DNA of 64,000 nucleotides from Corydoras sp. C115 (lineage: Eukaryota > Chordata > Actinopteri > Siluriformes > Callichthyidae). A program made the translations under genes and the position numbers. The DNA is taken from assembly GCA_019802505.1 (NCBI GenBank), contig JAFMOC010000024.1, forward strand, positions 1,175,001 through 1,239,000, read 5' to 3'. Positions 1-10,611 of this stretch are shown here, one piece after another. Below the pieces are notes generated by a model. The model saw only the letters and a program-made list of their open reading frames with translations, was not told where the DNA came from and ran no database searches. The stretch's first letter is position 1. Each line of letters opens with the position of its first letter.

Positions 1-231
1 CATAATACAAATGAATGTGTTAAAATGAATTTCCCATGTCGACCACAAGAGGGAGTCACTGCAACGCACGCTGATATTATGTCTATAAAAAAGAATTTCC
101 GCCTATCTTTACCTTTACACTGTCTTAGGTTTCCATCTAGTGGTGACATCAAGTAACTACTGTTACCTATTATTCTTTTATATAAAACATATTTAATATA
201 ATTTAATGTGCAATTTTTTATGTGCAAAAAT
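1..231. other. Intergenic, non-repetitive left edge
   Basis: I see no gene, splice site or recognisable repeat here. Two short CTCF-like words are present (CCACAAGAGGGAG near 43 and CCATCTAGTGG near 132), but such words are common and I do not call them sites. Confidence 0.4.
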
Positions 232-735
232 GTGTACAGTATCAAAGTATCAAAAGTTTGTACAACCTCATTCTTGCACCACTTATTTGCCCGTTTTATC
301 ATTTACACCTTGAGAAAAGATGGAGTTTGTAGTTCTACAATTCAAAACTGTAGTCCTGTTTGTGGACTACAGTACATACTGTGTACGTCCCCTTTATTCT
401 CTTCTAATGGTCAGGACCCCAATAGTAGCACCACAGAGCAGGTATTATTTGGTTGGTGTACTATTCCTATCCCACCAGAGTCACTGAGGTGTTTAAATGA
501 AACTACAGCAGCACCGCTGCACTAAAACCCCCTCACCACATCAGTGTCAGTGGAGAACTGACAATAAACAATCCACCACCCAAATTATATCTGCTCTGTG
601 ATTGTCCTGACCAATAGATAACAGGGAATCAACAAGGGACTAACAACAACAAGAAAACAGATGAACTACTGACTGTAATTGTAATACCACAAAGTTTATG
701 GTAAGTGGAGGAAATGGACAATGGAGCAATAAGGT
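232..735. mobile_element. Palindromic MITE-like repeat, copy 1
   Basis: This stretch is related to 2517-2885 and 35495-36015. The halves are roughly inverted: TTTGTAGTTCTACAATTC near 329 is mirrored by the degenerate CTGTAATTGTAATACCAC near 673. Diagnostic words shared by the copies are TGGTCAGGAC, ACCACAGAGCAG, ATCCACCACC and GGTAAGTGGAGG. The arrangement fits a non-autonomous DNA transposon that is abundant in otophysan fish. No transposase remnant is visible, so the superfamily is left open. Confidence 0.65.
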
Positions 736-1187
736 GGTGTGAGGTACTGTATGAAAGACGGAATTATACTGTATTTTATATCTCAATGCCATCCAATCAC
801 AAAGCTGTGTTATCAAACAGGCTAAAACCAGTCAAGATGACTTGCAACATTGATTAGTGCGAGCATATAAGCCGTCCTTTTGTACATATCAACAGTGTGA
901 TTTTGACAGTTTTACTATACGTCAGCAGTGAACACTTCTCTATATTTAGTCATTTACTGATTGTCTAATTGCATTGTTTATACTTGTGCAGTAAGATTAA
1001 ATAAGAAGAGAGCAAAAGCAGTGCATGCAAACATGTTGCCATGTTTCCTCTTGTAATCAACAGTAATTAAGCATTAGCGGAAACATTTAGTTGCAATTAT
1101 ATCTGCACAAGGCGTTCAACCAGATACTCAAAGCAAAGATCTCAAGGATATTGCTTTAATAGTGGATTATTTTTCTTAAATAAACTC
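736..1187. other. Intergenic, no feature seen
   Basis: AT-rich sequence without an open frame of note, convincing splice sites or a repeat that I recognise. Confidence 0.4.
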
Positions 1188-1209
1188 AAAAAAAAAAAAA
1201 AAAAAAATA

Positions 1210-1304
<95 letters not shown>
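1188..1304. repeat. Poly(A)/(TA)n tract
   Basis: An A-rich run is followed by about 43 TA units (1219-1304). It is a simple repeat with cruciform potential and is likely length-polymorphic. Confidence 0.95.
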
Positions 1305-1307
<3 letters not shown>

Positions 1308-1579
1308 AAAGTAAGCCTCTACAAAGTAGCCCCCACCCTCATCCATCCTGGAACAGGCAGTATGGTGGTGTGAGAGTGATGGTGTTGACCAGACACATGT
1401 TTGTGAATGGGAGGCGTATATATGGAATTAACGAAGGTGATTAACTCAATTGTGTGTTTCTGTGTGTGTGTGTTGGTTCATGCTTGGTTCTAGATTCTAC
1501 ATTACAGTTCATTTATGGTACAAGTTGGTCATAGAAATATAAACCTTAGATTTTTAATAGCATCATCCTATTGATGTTG

Positions 1580-1776
1580 AGGGTGTGGTAGCTCAGTGGT
1601 GGGTTTGTTGGACTAGAAGGTTGTGGATTCAAAGTTACTAATGTGGGTCCTTAAGCAAGACCCTTAACCCTTGTTGCTCATGAGATGCTGTATCAACCCT
1701 TGGCTCTGACTACAAACAAGATGGCATATTTGTTAGGTTGCTTTGGATAAAATAAATTTCTAAATGACTAAATTAA
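1580..1776 (+). mobile_element. tRNA-headed SINE, second family, near full length
   Basis: The head reads GGTAGCTCAGTGG (A-box-like) and GTGGATTCAAAG (decayed B box). The body has the family words TTAAGCAAGACCCTTAACCC, and the end reads TTGGATAAAATAAATTTCTAAATG, a decayed form of the tail TTTGGATAAAAGCGTCTGCTAAATG. Minus-strand copies lie at 18500, 22895, 33650, 51985 and 52790. It is a different family from the V-SINE that dominates the window. Confidence 0.7.
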
Positions 1777-2516
1777 ATGTTTTTTAATGTATTTTTTACA
1801 TTTAGTACGTATTTAATATTTCTTGAAATATATTCCTTTCTTAGTTGGTGTAAATGTCTACCAAATATCAAAATGATATTAGAGACAATGAATTATTTCA
1901 AATTCAGGTTCTTTTATCACAATCACAATGCCTTGAGCTTGCAAACATGTGGTCTGAATTTGGTAGCACTGCCTTTGAATGATTAAACTTGGATCAGTCA
2001 TGTCATAATAAGTTGCTGGTATTTATTTTCCTTCAGATATTTTCTGGGACTGAGTTCATAATTTTCTGAAATCTTTACCCTTACTTTAAAGTTATATTTA
2101 GCATGACGCCATTTTGACTTCCTCTTTTTCTTCTATGCAACTTTTCATTTTATACCATAACAGACTATAGGACATTTCTTTAAAAACTAAGAGCCTTGTC
2201 AATATATGCAATTTCAGACTTCAATCAAATATTTTGTGGAAGTTTTGGAGGGCTGACATTGAACTCTTGGGTAATGATTGGAGGACAGAAGAGCTTCTTA
2301 AAGAAGAAGTTACAGGTCTATGAGAGTCAGATATCGTGCTTGTTTTTGGGTGAATATATACCTATTTTTCACCATAATATTCCAAAAGAATCTTTAAAAA
2401 ATCCTAAAATGTAATTTTCTGCATTTTGGTTTTCTGCATTCTTACATGACAGACCTCTATCATCTTTCTACATTGAAAAGCATGAACAACCAGTGGCTGA
2501 CAATTCTTTTTGGCCA
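1777..2516. other. Intergenic, no feature seen
   Basis: AT-rich, apparently single-copy sequence. The open frames at 1777-1986 and 2196-2414 show no low-complexity bias, but they also show no domain, Kozak context or plausible exon borders. I treat them as chance. Confidence 0.4.
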
Positions 2517-2885
2517 CACTGTATAGTACCAATCAAAAAATTGGGCACACCTCCTTTTTGCTTCACTTATTGTCCATGTTATCAGTTCCACTTACCGTAA
2601 AGATGGACTTTGTAGTTCTACAATTGCAGACTGTAGTCCATCTGTTTGTGGACTACAGTACATATGTGTTAGTCCCCTTTAATGGTCAGGACTCCATTAG
2701 AACTTTAAAGGAGACTTTAAAACCCAACACAGATGTACTGTGTACAGATGTACTCAAAAAAAACCAACAACAACACAGATGTACTACAGTTGGTAATTGT
2801 ATTAAAACTACAAAGTCCATCTATATGGTAAGTGGCGGAAATAGACAATGGAGCAAGAAAGGCGCGTGTCCAAACTTTTAACTGA
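2517..2885. mobile_element. Palindromic MITE-like repeat, copy 2
   Basis: It opens with GGGCACACCTCCTTTTTGC and closes with its mirror (GGAGCAAGAAAGGCGCGTGTCC, decayed). Inner inverted words are CTTTGTAGTTCTACAATTGC near 2606 and its mirror near 2807. An internal portion present in the copies at 232 and 35495 is missing, so this is a deletion derivative. Confidence 0.7.
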
Positions 2886-3196
2886 TGCTCTATATTCTAC
2901 TGTTAAAGTATATACATTTTTATTTTGGGTCGTTTGCTGTTTTTATTGGATTTGTTTGTATTTTGCGCAAAAGCATTATAATGTTCACAAGACAGACTGC
3001 CTTTTTTCCTGAATGATTATGAATTAACATCTAATTGCATTCAGTATTTAAATAGAAATGCTTTAAATTTATGGAAAAATCATAAATTCTTGTTTTAATC
3101 AGATTAAATTTTTTCATATCAAATGATCTGTATTAAATGAAAGAAATTTTGTGTTTGTTAGAACCAGAACTGTTTTTCATGTAATCTAGTTTTAGT
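2886..3196. other. Intergenic, no feature seen
   Basis: AT-rich single-copy sequence between two repeats; nothing gene-like. Confidence 0.4.
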
Positions 3197-3209
3197 AACA
3201 ATATACCAT

Positions 3210-3573
3210 CCATCCATCCATCCATTATCTTCCACTTTTCCTCTATTAGGGTCGCAGGGGGGTTCCCCATGCCCATCCAGGGGAGAACGTCTCGGGCGCT
3301 GAGCAGATACACCTAGGACAGGGCGCCAATCTATCACTGGGCACACACTCACTCACACAGACATGCACACAAACACACTCTATATGGGGCAATTTGGAGA
3401 ACTCAATCGACCTTGATCTATGTTTTTGGACTGTGGGAGGAAACCGGAGAACCCGGAGGAAACCCACGCGGACACGGGGAGAACATGGAAACTCCACCCA
3501 GATTGGGATTCCAACCTGGAATCCCAAGCACTGAGAGGTGAACGTGCTAACCACTAAGCCACCGTGCTGCCCC
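3210..3573 (-). mobile_element. V-SINE-type tRNA SINE, full length, with target-site duplication
   Basis: The minus strand carries the family features: a tRNA-like head with the A box in GGCTTAGTGGTTAGCACG, a conserved core (GTTTCCTCCGGGTTCTCCGG), a central CA/GT run, the box CCCTGTCCTAGG, and a (GGAT)n tail. Flanking copies of AACAATATACCAT at 3197-3209 and 3574-3586 are the target-site duplication, so both ends are exact. The B box is decayed in this copy (GGTTGGAATCC). Confidence 0.93.
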
Positions 3574-3608
3574 AACAATATACCATTTGATTTAAATTTA
3601 AATTAAAT

Positions 3609-3925
3609 CCATCCATCCATTATGTACCACTTTATCCTCTACTAGGGTCACGGTGGGGTTCCCCATGCCCATCCAGGGGAGAAGGTTTCGGGCGCTGGGC
3701 AGAGACACCCAGGATGGGGCGTCAATCTATTGCTGGGCACACACTCACTCACACAGGCACACACACAAACACACTCTATATGGGGCAATTTGGAGAATTC
3801 AATTGACCTTCATCCATGTTTTTAGACACGGGGAGAACATGGAAACTCCAGCCAGATTGGGATTCAAACCTGGAATCCCAAGTGCTGAGAGGCGAACGTG
3901 CTAACCACTAAGCCACTGTGCCGCC
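3609..3925 (-). mobile_element. V-SINE copy with internal deletion
   Basis: The tail starts at CCATCCATCCATTATG and the head ends at GTGCCGCC. The core is missing about 45 bp: the word for the ACAGTCCAAAAACATGG region runs straight into the CCGTGT box. It inserted 35 bp from the previous copy in the same orientation. Confidence 0.9.
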
Positions 3926-3954
3926 TACCATTTACAATTAAAATAATATATATA

Positions 3955-4301
3955 TTCATTCATTCATTATCTCCCGCTTTATCCTCTATTAGGGTCGCGG
4001 TGGGGTTCCCCATGCCCATCCAGGGGAGAACGTCTCGGGCGCTGGGCAGATAGACCCAGGACAGGGCGCCAATCCATCGCTGGGCACACACTCACTCACA
4101 CACATACACTCTATATGGGGCAATTTTGAGAATTCAATTAACTTGATCCATGTTTTTGGACTGTGGGAGGAAACCGGAGAACCCGGAGGAAACCCACGCG
4201 GACACGGGGAGAACATGGAAACTCCACCCAGATGGGGATTCGAACCGGGAATCCCTAGCGCTGAGAGGCGAACGTGCTAACCACTAAGCCACCGTGCCGC
4301 C
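3955..4301 (-). mobile_element. V-SINE copy, (ATTC)n-tail subfamily
   Basis: The tail on this strand is ATTCATTCATTATCTCCCGC and the body has GATAGACCCAGGACAGGG and GAACGTCTCGGG, the words of the second subfamily (see 14813, 39625, 49136). The head ends in CCGTGCCGCC and abuts the longest (TA)n run in the window. Confidence 0.92.
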
Positions 4302-4429
<128 letters not shown>

Positions 4430-4504
4430 TATAGTGTAAGTTGGTGCATTATTTCATTTAAATTATAGAAATATAGAACTTTATGAAAACAGAGTGACAG
4501 GAAT

Positions 4505-4860
4505 TCATTCATTCATTCATTATCTTCTGCTTTATCCTATATTAGGGTATTAAGGTCGCGCGGGGGTTTCCCATGCCCATCCAGGGGAGAACGTTTCGGG
4601 TGCTGGGCAGATACACCCAGGACAGGTCACCAATCTATCACTGGGCACACACTCACTCACACAGACACTCTATATGGGGCAATTTGGATAATTCAGTTGA
4701 CTTGATCCATGTTTTTGGACTGTGGGAGGAAACCGGAGAACCCGGAGGAAACCACGCAGACACGGGGAGAACATGAAAACTCCACCCAGATGGGGATTCG
4801 AACCGAGAATCCCTAGTGCTGAGAGGCGAATGTGCTAACCACTAAGCCACCGTGCCGCCC
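4505..4860 (-). mobile_element. V-SINE copy, near full length
   Basis: It has an (ATTC)n tail, head end CCACCGTGCCGCCC, B box as GGGGATTCGAACC, and a flanking duplication around GTGACAG (left near 4494, right near 4863). It carries GATACACCCAGGACAGG, so it mixes the words of the two subfamilies. Confidence 0.9.
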
Positions 4861-5760
4861 TTGTGACAGAAATTATAACATTTAAAATATATTTTTGCTT
4901 ATTTTTTGTAACTATTAAGTGGTTCATTTAATCATTTAAAGTTAGTGGTTAACTTGATATATAATCACACATCAAATATCTAATAAGCAAACGGAATCCA
5001 ATATTTTCATTTAGCTTTTAATTCAATAGGTGGTGCTAGAACATTTCTGTTCCGTTTGTTTATACTGACTGCATTTGCATTTTGCTTATATTATAGGCAT
5101 TACTGAAATTAAGTTTGTAACATTAAAGAATGGGAGCAAGAAGCATAACTAGTGTTAATATCTGTGTTTAGGCTTTCTCACATTAAACTAAACCTCCACG
5201 CCATAAAACTGTTACCTCGTGCCAAAATGTCCTAAAGAAAACAAAATCATGAGCATTATCAGGAATTAACCAGCTTTCTGCATATGCTATGTGGTATACC
5301 ATAGTTACATGATATCTTATGTATGATACTGGTAAACAGAAAAAAATATATATTTGATGATAGCATGCGTATTGCATATACAGTATATCTTTTGTATGTG
5401 TGGGATTGCCCTTTGTGATCATCTATTATTCTGCAGAAGTGTTTTGACTTTGAGGTTACGTATTGTAGGGTGTGGTTGGGTTCATTTTATTAGAATTTAG
5501 AACTTTCCCCCTTGAGACAACAGCTAAAATGAAACATCTGCACTGAGTCTGGGCTGTAGAAAATAGAAGCGTTGGAAGAAAAGAAACAAGGGATGGTCTG
5601 ATCAAGGTTATATGTTTGAATTGTAAAGTTTGTAAGTATTAGTATTAGACAGATTAATTGTGTTAAATATATATTTTAAAAAATGCATGATAATTGTATT
5701 AAGAAATTAGTTAACAGTGATAGCCATGAAATATAACAATTTAACAACAGTGCAGTGTAT
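4861..5760. other. Intergenic, no feature seen
   Basis: Apparently single-copy AT-rich sequence. The minus-strand frame at 5183-5422 has no recognisable domain. Confidence 0.4.
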
Positions 5761-5775
5761 TTGGTAGCTCCTTAG

Positions 5776-5787
5776 TACATACATACA

Positions 5788-5817
<30 letters not shown>
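5776..5817. repeat. (CATA)n microsatellite
   Basis: About ten tandem CATA units. Confidence 0.95.
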
Positions 5818-5819
<2 letters not shown>

Positions 5820-6317
5820 AGGGCAGCATTTCATTTTATGTGTCTGTATGATTAACATTATATAATTGATATAAACAATACACTCTTAATCTCATTAAAT
5901 TACTTTAAGCTCACATTTGTTCATTCTAAAAAAATACTTCATGCTTTACAAGATCTTAACCATCTAGTACAAAAGGAAGGGTCTTGCAACTAAAAAGCAT
6001 CTCACCTTGGGCAGACTTTACAACTGTTTGTTTGTACAGCTGATTAATTCAATTGTGTGCTTACACCTTCAAGAAAAACTAAGCGGGCACTTACTAGAAA
6101 GCATGTTTGTGTTGGATTTCATAAATTCTAGTAGCTTGGTGTAATAGAGATTTTAAAAGGTGTAGGTCAGAACTTGGAAGTACCTTTATACGTATGTTTA
6201 GTAAAGCCGCATTAACAATCCTCAGCTCTGTGTGTGTGAGTATGTGTGTATAATGTATGTATGTATGTATAATCTCATGGTTTACCATACACTAAAATGT
6301 TTATACTACCTTTATAT

Positions 6318-6320
<3 letters not shown>
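5820..6320. other. Intergenic, no feature seen
   Basis: AT-rich single-copy sequence with a short TATG/TGTA run near 6240-6270 and no gene signal. Confidence 0.35.

Positions 6321-6380
<60 letters not shown>
6320..6380. repeat. (TA)n tract
   Basis: About 30 TA units. Confidence 0.95.
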
Positions 6381-6382
<2 letters not shown>

Positions 6383-6420
6383 AATTAACAACATATTAAA
6401 GCATAAGTAAATAAATGCAA

Positions 6421-6577
6421 ATAGTGGTTAGCACATCCAGTTTTCAGCACTGGGAATCTAGGTTCAAATCCCAGTCTGGATGGAGTTTCCACATTCTCTC
6501 TGCGTGTGCGTGGCTTTCCTCTGCATAATTCCACAGTCCAGAAACATGAATTCAAGGTCAAATGGCTGCTCTATTGT
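6421..6577 (+). mobile_element. Decayed V-SINE head and core fragment
   Basis: AGTGGTTAGCACATCC (A-box region), GGTTCAAATCCCAG (B box) and GGATGGAGTTTCCACATTC are preserved. The rest of the body and tail are absent. High divergence suggests an old copy. Confidence 0.8.
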
Positions 6578-6609
6578 TTGATTGGTGCCTATTATATTCA
6601 GAAGAGACC

Positions 6610-6672
6610 GTTCCTTTATTGTTGGCAGACTAAATAAATTATTGTTCCTTTATTGTTGGCAGACTAAATAAA
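6610..6672. repeat. 29-bp direct repeat, two copies
   Basis: An identical 29-bp word beginning GTTCCTTTATTGTTGG occurs at 6610-6638 and 6644-6672, a 34-bp period. It is a small local tandem duplication. Confidence 0.9.
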
Positions 6673-7089
6673 GATTTTATTATCAGTTATCAACAATTTT
6701 CACTACCAGTAACACTGATATCTGTTGGCCGTCCTAAGTACAGGAAAACTTCTCAGGAAATAGGTTATTATTATTTTTAGATTGTACTTATGTTCCACGT
6801 GTGCGAGCATGCACGTACATTTGCGCGTGCACACACACACGCGCGAAAAAAAAAATAAATAAATAAAAACTTCAAACTGTGCTATTTATACATTATGCCA
6901 TGTTAGAAAATCATAACATCGACCAAGAATGAGTAAGTGGAGAGTGGAGTGTAAGTGGAGATGAGTGTAAAACACCACTAAATTATTATTTAAAACTTCA
7001 AATCGTCCTTAACATTTGAATAACTTTGGTAAACACACAAAGATGGGTCACCACTCCTGTTTTGGCATTTCCTGGCATTCTCTTTAGAA

Positions 7090-8018
7090 CAGGGGTGCTC
7101 AATACATCGAGGGGTGTCAGGTCTATCGCAATGGAGGTTTGAGGAAAAAAAATCACGTATCAGTGCTTTTTTTTACAGCACAGTATCGGAAGCACCGAAT
7201 CGCGATCTCTGCAAGCGAGCGGATTGCCCAGGACCCCACCCCCGTGCCTAAATCCAAAGCACTGCCTTGAGAATCTACATTACAAAGTTTCTGTTTTTGC
7301 ACTTTATTTGACTGACAAGACGAGTGAAGGACTTCACTCCAAAATAACTAAAATACCACTTTCATTTCGAGTAGGAGGATGAATATTTTTTTGCAATGTC
7401 AAACTCAAAATGCCTTTGCTTGATTTGCCAAATAGCCATTGCACTTCCATTGTGTTTGGTCGTTTGGGTTTACTAAAACCAAGTTTTCAGTTTTCTCAAT
7501 GCCATTTGCTGCAATTTCTGTGAAAATGGCAATCTGAAGCCGTCTTTTCTATGCTGATTCGATAATACTAACATCCATCTATCCATCCATTATCTTCCGC
7601 TTTATCCCCTATTAGGGTTGCGGGGGGGGGGTTCCCCATGCCCATCCAGGGCAGAGTGTCTCAGGCACTGGGCAGATACACCCAGGACAGGGGGGCAATC
7701 TATCACTGGACACACACTCACACACACGCACACTCTATATGGGGCAATTTGGAGAAATTCAATCAACTTGATCCATGTTTTTGGACTGTGGGAGAGAACC
7801 AGAGAACCCCGAGGAACCCACGCGGACATGGGGAGAACATGGAAACTCCACCCAGATTGGGATTCGAACCACTAAGCCAACATGCTGCCCCAATACTAAC
7901 ATGATGTGTTAAACAGGTTTCAATGAAAAAGCCTAAAAAAATTATTAACCCTGGTAGATCTCGATGACCCGTCCAATGGAAATGTAGATCCCGGGCCAGA
8001 CAAGTGTGGGCACCCCTA
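7090..8018. mobile_element. Non-autonomous hAT-like element with nested SINE
   Basis: The left end is CAGGGGTGCTC and the right end is GGGCACCCCTA, near-perfect inverted ends of hAT type. They are flanked by an exact 8-bp duplication, CTTTAGAA, at 7082-7089 and 8019-8026. Eight-base target duplications and CAGGGGTG...CACCCCTG ends are hAT hallmarks. No transposase frame is visible. A SINE interrupts it at 7575-7891. The last end base differs (TA for TG), so it is probably immobile. Confidence 0.88.
7575..7891 (-). mobile_element. V-SINE nested in the hAT element
   Basis: It is flanked by AATACTAACAT at 7564-7574 and 7892-7902. The part just inside the head, including the B box region, is shortened: GGGATTCGAACC runs directly into ACTAAGCC. 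It therefore inserted after the hAT element. Confidence 0.92.
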
Positions 8019-8029
8019 CTTTAGAACAT

Positions 8030-8750
8030 GTTTAGTTAGCATGTAGTATCATATTATGTTTGAGACAATTATACTGTCTTTTTAGAGTTTAGATTATTTA
8101 GAGTTTTGTTAAACAAAGAAATAGTTTTAAAGTCTTGAAGTTAATTGAAACCACTATTTATACAAAACACATCAACCAACAACCATGTATTTACTCAAAC
8201 TGTACAATTCATTTTAATGAACTTGTTGCAGGGTACAGCTTGTATATAAATGTGCGACAATGTAAAGATGAAAAGAATTTCAATTAAAAGCTTCCCTACT
8301 CATTCAGAGGTAAAACTACAAAATGCTTTGAGTTCCAAAGATGCTTCTGAGCAGTTCTAGAATATTACTCAAAATAAACGATTCACTAGAAAGGTTCTAA
8401 TGGCTGCTTTATCTTCTGGGGATTTTCGCTCTTCATGTTTGCACTCCTGTAGGAATGCTGAGGTGGCAGCCAACATTTTGAAATTACTTTGTTGTGCTTT
8501 TTATTTTCTTGCTATCTTGTGTTTATCACTTTGACATACTTGCTGCGCAACCTTGTAATGAGGGGGATGGTTCATTCAGAAAGTTAAGATATAATGGCTT
8601 AATATATTTAACCTAGAAGTTAAAACCAGTTTGCACCTCCTTCTCCCTCCCAAAAGGAATTAATTAAAAGGAGTTCACAATTACTTATTTAGTTATTGAA
8701 GTTTTTAATCACATTTTTCAAATACTATGCTGTTATTTCCATGACATTTA
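8030..8750. other. Intergenic, no feature seen
   Basis: AT-rich single-copy sequence without gene or repeat signal. Confidence 0.4.
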
Positions 8751-8751
8751 A

Positions 8752-8805
8752 ATTACATGTAGTCATTTAGCAAACACGTTTATCCAAAGCAACTTAAAAA
8801 TGAGA
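8752..8805 (-). mobile_element. Tail fragment of the second SINE/LINE family
   Basis: CATTTAGCAAACACGTTTATC CAAAGCAACTTA is the reverse complement of the family tail. Only the 3' part remains. Confidence 0.7.
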
Positions 8806-8912
8806 AAATAAATGTATCTTACTAATACTAAGAATTGATGCGCGTTGAAATCATTTTTTACTGGAGGGTGGTTACCAGGAGTAGGAACTTGGGGTTAGGT
8901 GGTTACCATGAG

Positions 8913-8924
8913 TCTCTCTCTCTC

Positions 8925-8982
<58 letters not shown>

Positions 8983-9047
8983 ACTATGTCTCGCTCTCTC
9001 TCTCTCAATTTCAATTCAATTCAATTTGTGTGTGCATATGTGTGCGC

Positions 9048-9084
<37 letters not shown>

Positions 9085-9152
9085 GTGTGTCTCTCTCTCT
9101 GCCCCTCTCTCTCTCTGTCTCTCTCTCTCACTCTCTCTCTCTCTCTCTCTCT
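8913..9152. repeat. Compound (CT)n-(CA)n-(CT)n-(GT)n-(CT)n microsatellite
   Basis: About 240 bp of alternating pyrimidine-rich and CA/GT blocks, broken by a short unique piece near 9007-9040. All long open frames across it are low-complexity. Confidence 0.95.
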
Positions 9153-9324
9153 GCAATGTAGAAATGTAGTTAGCATCTAACCAGAAGTGCAATATATTAT
9201 ATTATTTACATGAAGTGCAGTAGTAACAGAGACTGATGCAGTGAATACTGATGTGTGTATATAAATTTGAATGTAAAAATGTAAAAAATATAAATGTTAT
9301 TTTCATATGTTTTACAGTGATATG

Positions 9325-9325
9325 C

Positions 9326-9385
<60 letters not shown>

Positions 9386-9480
9386 ATATATATATATATA
9401 TGATATGTAAAAATGTACAACACAACACACACACGCACACACACCTTTACACACTACACACACACACACACACACACACA
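9325..9480. repeat. (TA)n followed by (CA)n blocks
   Basis: TA tract at 9325-9401 with two breaks, then CA-rich runs at 9421-9480. Confidence 0.93.
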
Positions 9481-10200
9481 AATACAGTATATAGCTTGTA
9501 GGACGTAGTTTTCCCTGGGCACAATAGCACTAACCACTCTTGGCCATCAATCATTGATGTTGCTGCTCGAACCACGTAGAGGTGTTCAGACATCTTGAGC
9601 TGTTTCTTGGTGGTTGTAAAGAGTATATAATACTCCGCAGGCTCCCACATCTCCTATAACCTTTCCTAAGAGCTCATTAAAATGTTACTTTCACCAACAG
9701 TTTTAGTAACTAGGAAAAGTTCCTGTGTTGTGACTGTGCTCCCTGCTCCCGGCCCATTTTGTCCCAGCTGTCCAATCTGTTTGCCAAAGTTTTTTGCAAG
9801 TAGTCCCAAGGAAAACGTAAATTACATCTTATAGCCCTAACAGATGCCGTGTAGGTCATGACTAACTCATCGATTTGTGTTAACTTCTGTTGAAAAAACC
9901 AGGCTCAACAAGGGTTAAGAGTGAATATGATTTTGGAAGCATTACAGTTAGTGACATCATGTACTTTTCCATCTCTGTTTGCTATGCAACGTATGAAACA
10001 ACTCTGAAGTTGTTTGTGTAGTTGGCCAAATGTATGCCTCAAGTAAAACATTATATGGAGTCTGTGGAGGTTGTAAAAGGAGTCTAGTGCTTTAACAGAA
10101 TAACAGTGACAATGAACTGACAATGAGTCAATGGCAAAAGATAGATAACAAAATAAAGATGACTTCCAGACCAATTGCATCTTCAAATTAGAACCATGCG
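9481..10200. other. Upstream flank of the CD34-like gene
   Basis: Apparently single-copy DNA leading into the promoter. No exon is evident. It could hold promoter-proximal regulatory sequence. Confidence 0.35.
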
Positions 10201-10319
10201 CGTCTTTCTTTACTTTAACTGACAAAGGAAAAGAGGTGGCCTGGTTTGTTTGCAGAGGGGGACAGGGGAGAGGTTGCACAAGCCAGTGAAAAAGTGGGTG
10301 TGGAGCATTAGAAAACGGG

Positions 10320-10412
10320 AGGTTGAAGGAGAGAGAGAGAGAGAGCGAGCGAGACAGGAAGGGGGGTAGCATTGGGTCCATATAAAACCTCTAGAGCACA
10401 AGCCATGCTTTA
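10320..10412 (+). promoter_or_regulatory. TATA promoter of the CD34-like gene
   Basis: TATAAAA at 10381-10387 is preceded by a GAGA/GAGC purine tract (10328-10355) and a G run (10361-10366). Transcription should begin roughly 25-35 bp after the TATA box, near 10412, giving a 5' UTR of about 120 nt before the ATG at 10536. The TSS is inferred, not seen. Confidence 0.6.
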
Positions 10413-10535
10413 TCCTGCCCGTGTGTCCAGCGTTGTACATTTTCTCTAACAAGAAACCCCTAAACCCTCAAAGCTCTCCTCAAGCCCTCTAACATAAGCT
10501 CAAGTACACAAATTCCAGTGCAATCTCAAAGAAGA

Positions 10536-10611
10536 ATGGCCATCAGAAGAATGAATGAAATGTGGAGAAGACTAGCTTTACATTTAGTTCTCACCGTTTT
10601 ACTCTTACAAG
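10536..10611 (+). CDS. cd34: CD34-like exon 1: signal peptide
   Basis: It encodes [19 protein letters not shown] followed by TVLLLQG: a basic n-region and a leucine-rich h-region ending near LLLQG, a typical secretory signal. The ATG has A at -3 and G at +4, a strong Kozak context. In-frame ATGs at codons 6 and 9 are weaker options. The donor is CAAG|GTAAGT, phase 1. A GTG at 10518 is in the same frame but is not a credible eukaryotic start. Confidence 0.85.

Noticed and set aside
40..145. Two CTCF-like motifs facing each other
   Set aside because: The words differ from the consensus at key bases and such words are frequent by chance. No other insulator evidence is present.
3158..3904. Protein frames with words such as [14 protein letters not shown] and HTHSH
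   Set aside because: They are minus- or plus-strand translations of the V-SINE and recur at every copy. They are not genes.
5776..5817. CRISPR-like array
   Set aside because: The repeated units here and elsewhere are microsatellites without spacers, and this is eukaryotic DNA.
8835..9180. Frames of over 90 codons rich in Ser-Leu and Thr-His
   Set aside because: They translate the (CT)n and (CA)n microsatellite and have no complexity.
9905..10381. Minus-strand 158-codon frame upstream of the gene
   Set aside because: It runs antisense through the purine-rich promoter tract (Ser-Leu-Ser repeats come from GAGA) and has no recognised domain.
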